NCBI GenBank assembly: GCA_029864225.1
Contig: JAOTTU010000118.1
Coordinates: forward strand, 1-5,988
Reading direction: 5' to 3'
DNA length: 5,988 bases
DNA from: Gammaproteobacteria bacterium
Lineage (GTDB): Bacteria; Pseudomonadota; Gammaproteobacteria; UBA9214
Of this stretch, positions 4,896 to 5,988 are shown in pieces. Position 1 is the stretch's first letter. Every line of letters starts with the position of its first letter. A program made the position numbers and the translations under genes. Under the pieces are notes generated by a model. That model saw nothing but the letters and a program-made list of their open reading frames with translations. It was not told the DNA's origin and searched no databases.

Positions 4896-5988
4896 ATGCC
4901 TGAAACAAACTATCTGATTGACATACTCGCCCTGCTCGGCGCCGCGGTAATCGCCGTTCCCCTGTTTCAGCGCCTCGGCCTGGGTTCGGTGCTGGGTTAC
5001 CTGGTGGCCGGTGTGCTGGTCGGTCCCTGGGGACTCGGGATCATTGACCAGGTCGATGAGATCCGTCATCTTGCCGAGTTCGGCGTGATCTTCCTGCTGT
5101 TCATTATCGGGATCGAACTCAAGCCCGCGCGTCTGTGGGTCATGCGGCGACTGGTATTCGGCCTAGGTTCAGCGCAGGTGATTTTGACCGGGCTGGTGCT
5201 GGCGGGGCTGGCGGTGTGGTTCGGCATCCCGGCGAAGACGGCCGTGGTCGTCGGCTTCGGCCTGGCGCTTTCCTCCACGGCCTTCGGCCTGCAGATTCTG
5301 GGTGAGCGTGGCCAGCTGGGTTCGATGACCGGGCGGACCTCGTTTTCGATACTGCTGCTGCAGGACCTGGCTATCGTCCCCCTGCTCGCCCTGGTATCGC
5401 TGCTGGCACAGGACGCCTCGCTGGTGGAGGGCGTGGAGTACGCGGTGCTCGAGGCGGTGCTCATCATTGCCGTTGTCATCCTGGCAGGCCGTTTCCTGTT
5501 GACACCCCTGCTGCGACTGGTGGCCAGCAGCCGAACCGCGGAGGTATTCACAGCAACGGCGATCCTCGTGGTGCTGAGTACGGCCTGGCTGATGACGTTG
5601 GCGGGCCTGTCGATGGCGCTGGGCGCCTTCCTGGCGGGTCTGATGCTGGCGGACTCCCATTACCGTCACCAGGTGGTCGCCGATATCCAGCCGTTCCGCG
5701 GGCTGTTGCTTGGCCTGTTTTTCATGTCGGTGGGAATGTCCATTGACTTCGGACTGCTCGGTGACCGTAGTCTGCAGATTGCCGGGCTGGTGCTCGGACT
5801 GCTGTTGATCAAGGCACTGTTGCTGTGGGGGCTGTGCCGGGCCATGGGAGTGGGTGCCGTTGATGCCACGCGCACCTCGCTGCTGCTTTCGCAGAGCGGG
5901 GAGTTCGGTTTTGTCCTGTTCGGACTGGCACTGGTCAATGGCGTCATGGTGGAAGGTCTGTTTCAGCTGCTGACGCTGGTGATTGCCC
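4896..5988 (+). CDS. CPA2 family (KefB/KefC-like) cation:proton antiporter, 3' truncated by window
   Basis: The frame stays open from ATG 4896 to the window end, giving 364 residues of an inner-membrane antiporter N-terminal domain. Many hydrophobic segments are visible. Family marks include EFGVIFLLFIIGIEL (61-75), ALSSTAFGLQIL (124-135), and LLLQDLAIVP (153-162) with the ion-site acid D157. Further on are LGAFLAGLMLADSHYRHQV (242-260), GLFFMSVGMSID (273-284) and SGEFGFVLF (334-342). These match the K+ efflux/H+ exchange domain of Kef proteins, which in full-length members is followed by a cytoplasmic NAD-binding RCK/TrkA-N domain; that part is not in the window, so glutathione gating cannot be judged. 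An in-frame TAG at 4875-4877 rules out a start upstream of it. The gene is divergent from hypE and probably not functionally tied to the hydrogenase. Confidence 0.93.
   Translation, partial: MPETNYLIDILALLGAAVIAVPLFQRLGLGSVLGYLVAGVLVGPWGLGIIDQVDEIRHLAEFGVIFLLFIIGIELKPARLWVMRRLVFGLGSAQVILTGLVLAGLAVWFGIPAKTAVVVGFGLALSSTAFGLQILGERGQLGSMTGRTSFSILLLQDLAIVPLLALVSLLAQDASLVEGVEYAVLEAVLIIAVVILAGRFLLTPLLRLVASSRTAEVFTATAILVVLSTAWLMTLAGLSMALGAFLAGLMLADSHYRHQVVADIQPFRGLLLGLFFMSVGMSIDFGLLGDRSLQIAGLVLGLLLIKALLLWGLCRAMGVGAVDATRTSLLLSQSGEFGFVLFGLALVNGVMVEGLFQLLTLVIA

Noticed and set aside
5066..5947. Open frames on the - strand under the antiporter
   Set aside because: Ser/Arg/Gln-rich low-complexity translations, antisense to a continuous antiporter frame with clear family motifs.

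Overview
The window comes from a high-GC genome. Codon use, tight stop/start overlaps and the gene content (a cytoplasmic group 3b-type [NiFe] hydrogenase, HypE, a Kef-type antiporter) suggest a gammaproteobacterium, perhaps a sulfur-oxidising or other chemolithotrophic lineage. That placement is an inference from gene style; nothing here fixes the taxon.

Left part (1-2681, + strand). The last 17 codons of an unidentified upstream gene overlap the [NiFe]-hydrogenase small (delta) subunit gene by ATGA. That gene in turn overlaps the large (alpha) subunit gene by 8 bases. The cysteine pattern of the small subunit and the L1/L2 motifs of the large subunit fit the NAD(P)-linked bidirectional group 3b (sulfhydrogenase, HydBGDA) family. 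The upstream fragment is therefore probably the gamma (flavin) subunit, although its sequence alone does not show this. The most remarkable object in the window is here: the large subunit does not stop after its usual short C-terminal peptide. It continues in frame through a Pro/Ala-rich linker into a complete HycI/HybD-like hydrogenase maturation endopeptidase domain that keeps the three expected nickel-binding positions. Substrate and processing protease are thus one 619-residue polypeptide.

Middle part (2713-4661, - strand, convergent with the hydrogenase). Read from right to left this is a compact operon: hypE, then a two-CBS-domain protein, then an ArsB/NhaD-type permease, joined by TGAATG and ATGA junctions. 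hypE is intact and ends in the functional Pro-Arg-Ile-Cys tail. The CBS gene carries a one-base frameshift at an A5T4 run. The permease is heavily truncated (most of the middle is missing) and also carries a one-base frameshift. These two look like decaying genes, or the sequence contains errors there. A GC-rich hairpin lies between the convergent ends.

Right part (4662-5988). A divergent intergenic region holds a plausible sigma70-type promoter for hypE. On the other strand is a 26-codon leader ORF with a good Shine-Dalgarno sequence, whose stop lies one base before the start of a CPA2 (KefB/KefC-like) cation:proton antiporter gene that runs off the window.

Functional logic: HypE helps make the CN ligands of the Fe(CN)2CO centre, the cluster is inserted into HydA, and the fused protease domain would then remove the C-terminal extension, itself included, so that HydA can pair with HydD. 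No RNA genes, CRISPR arrays, insertion sequences or attachment sites were seen.
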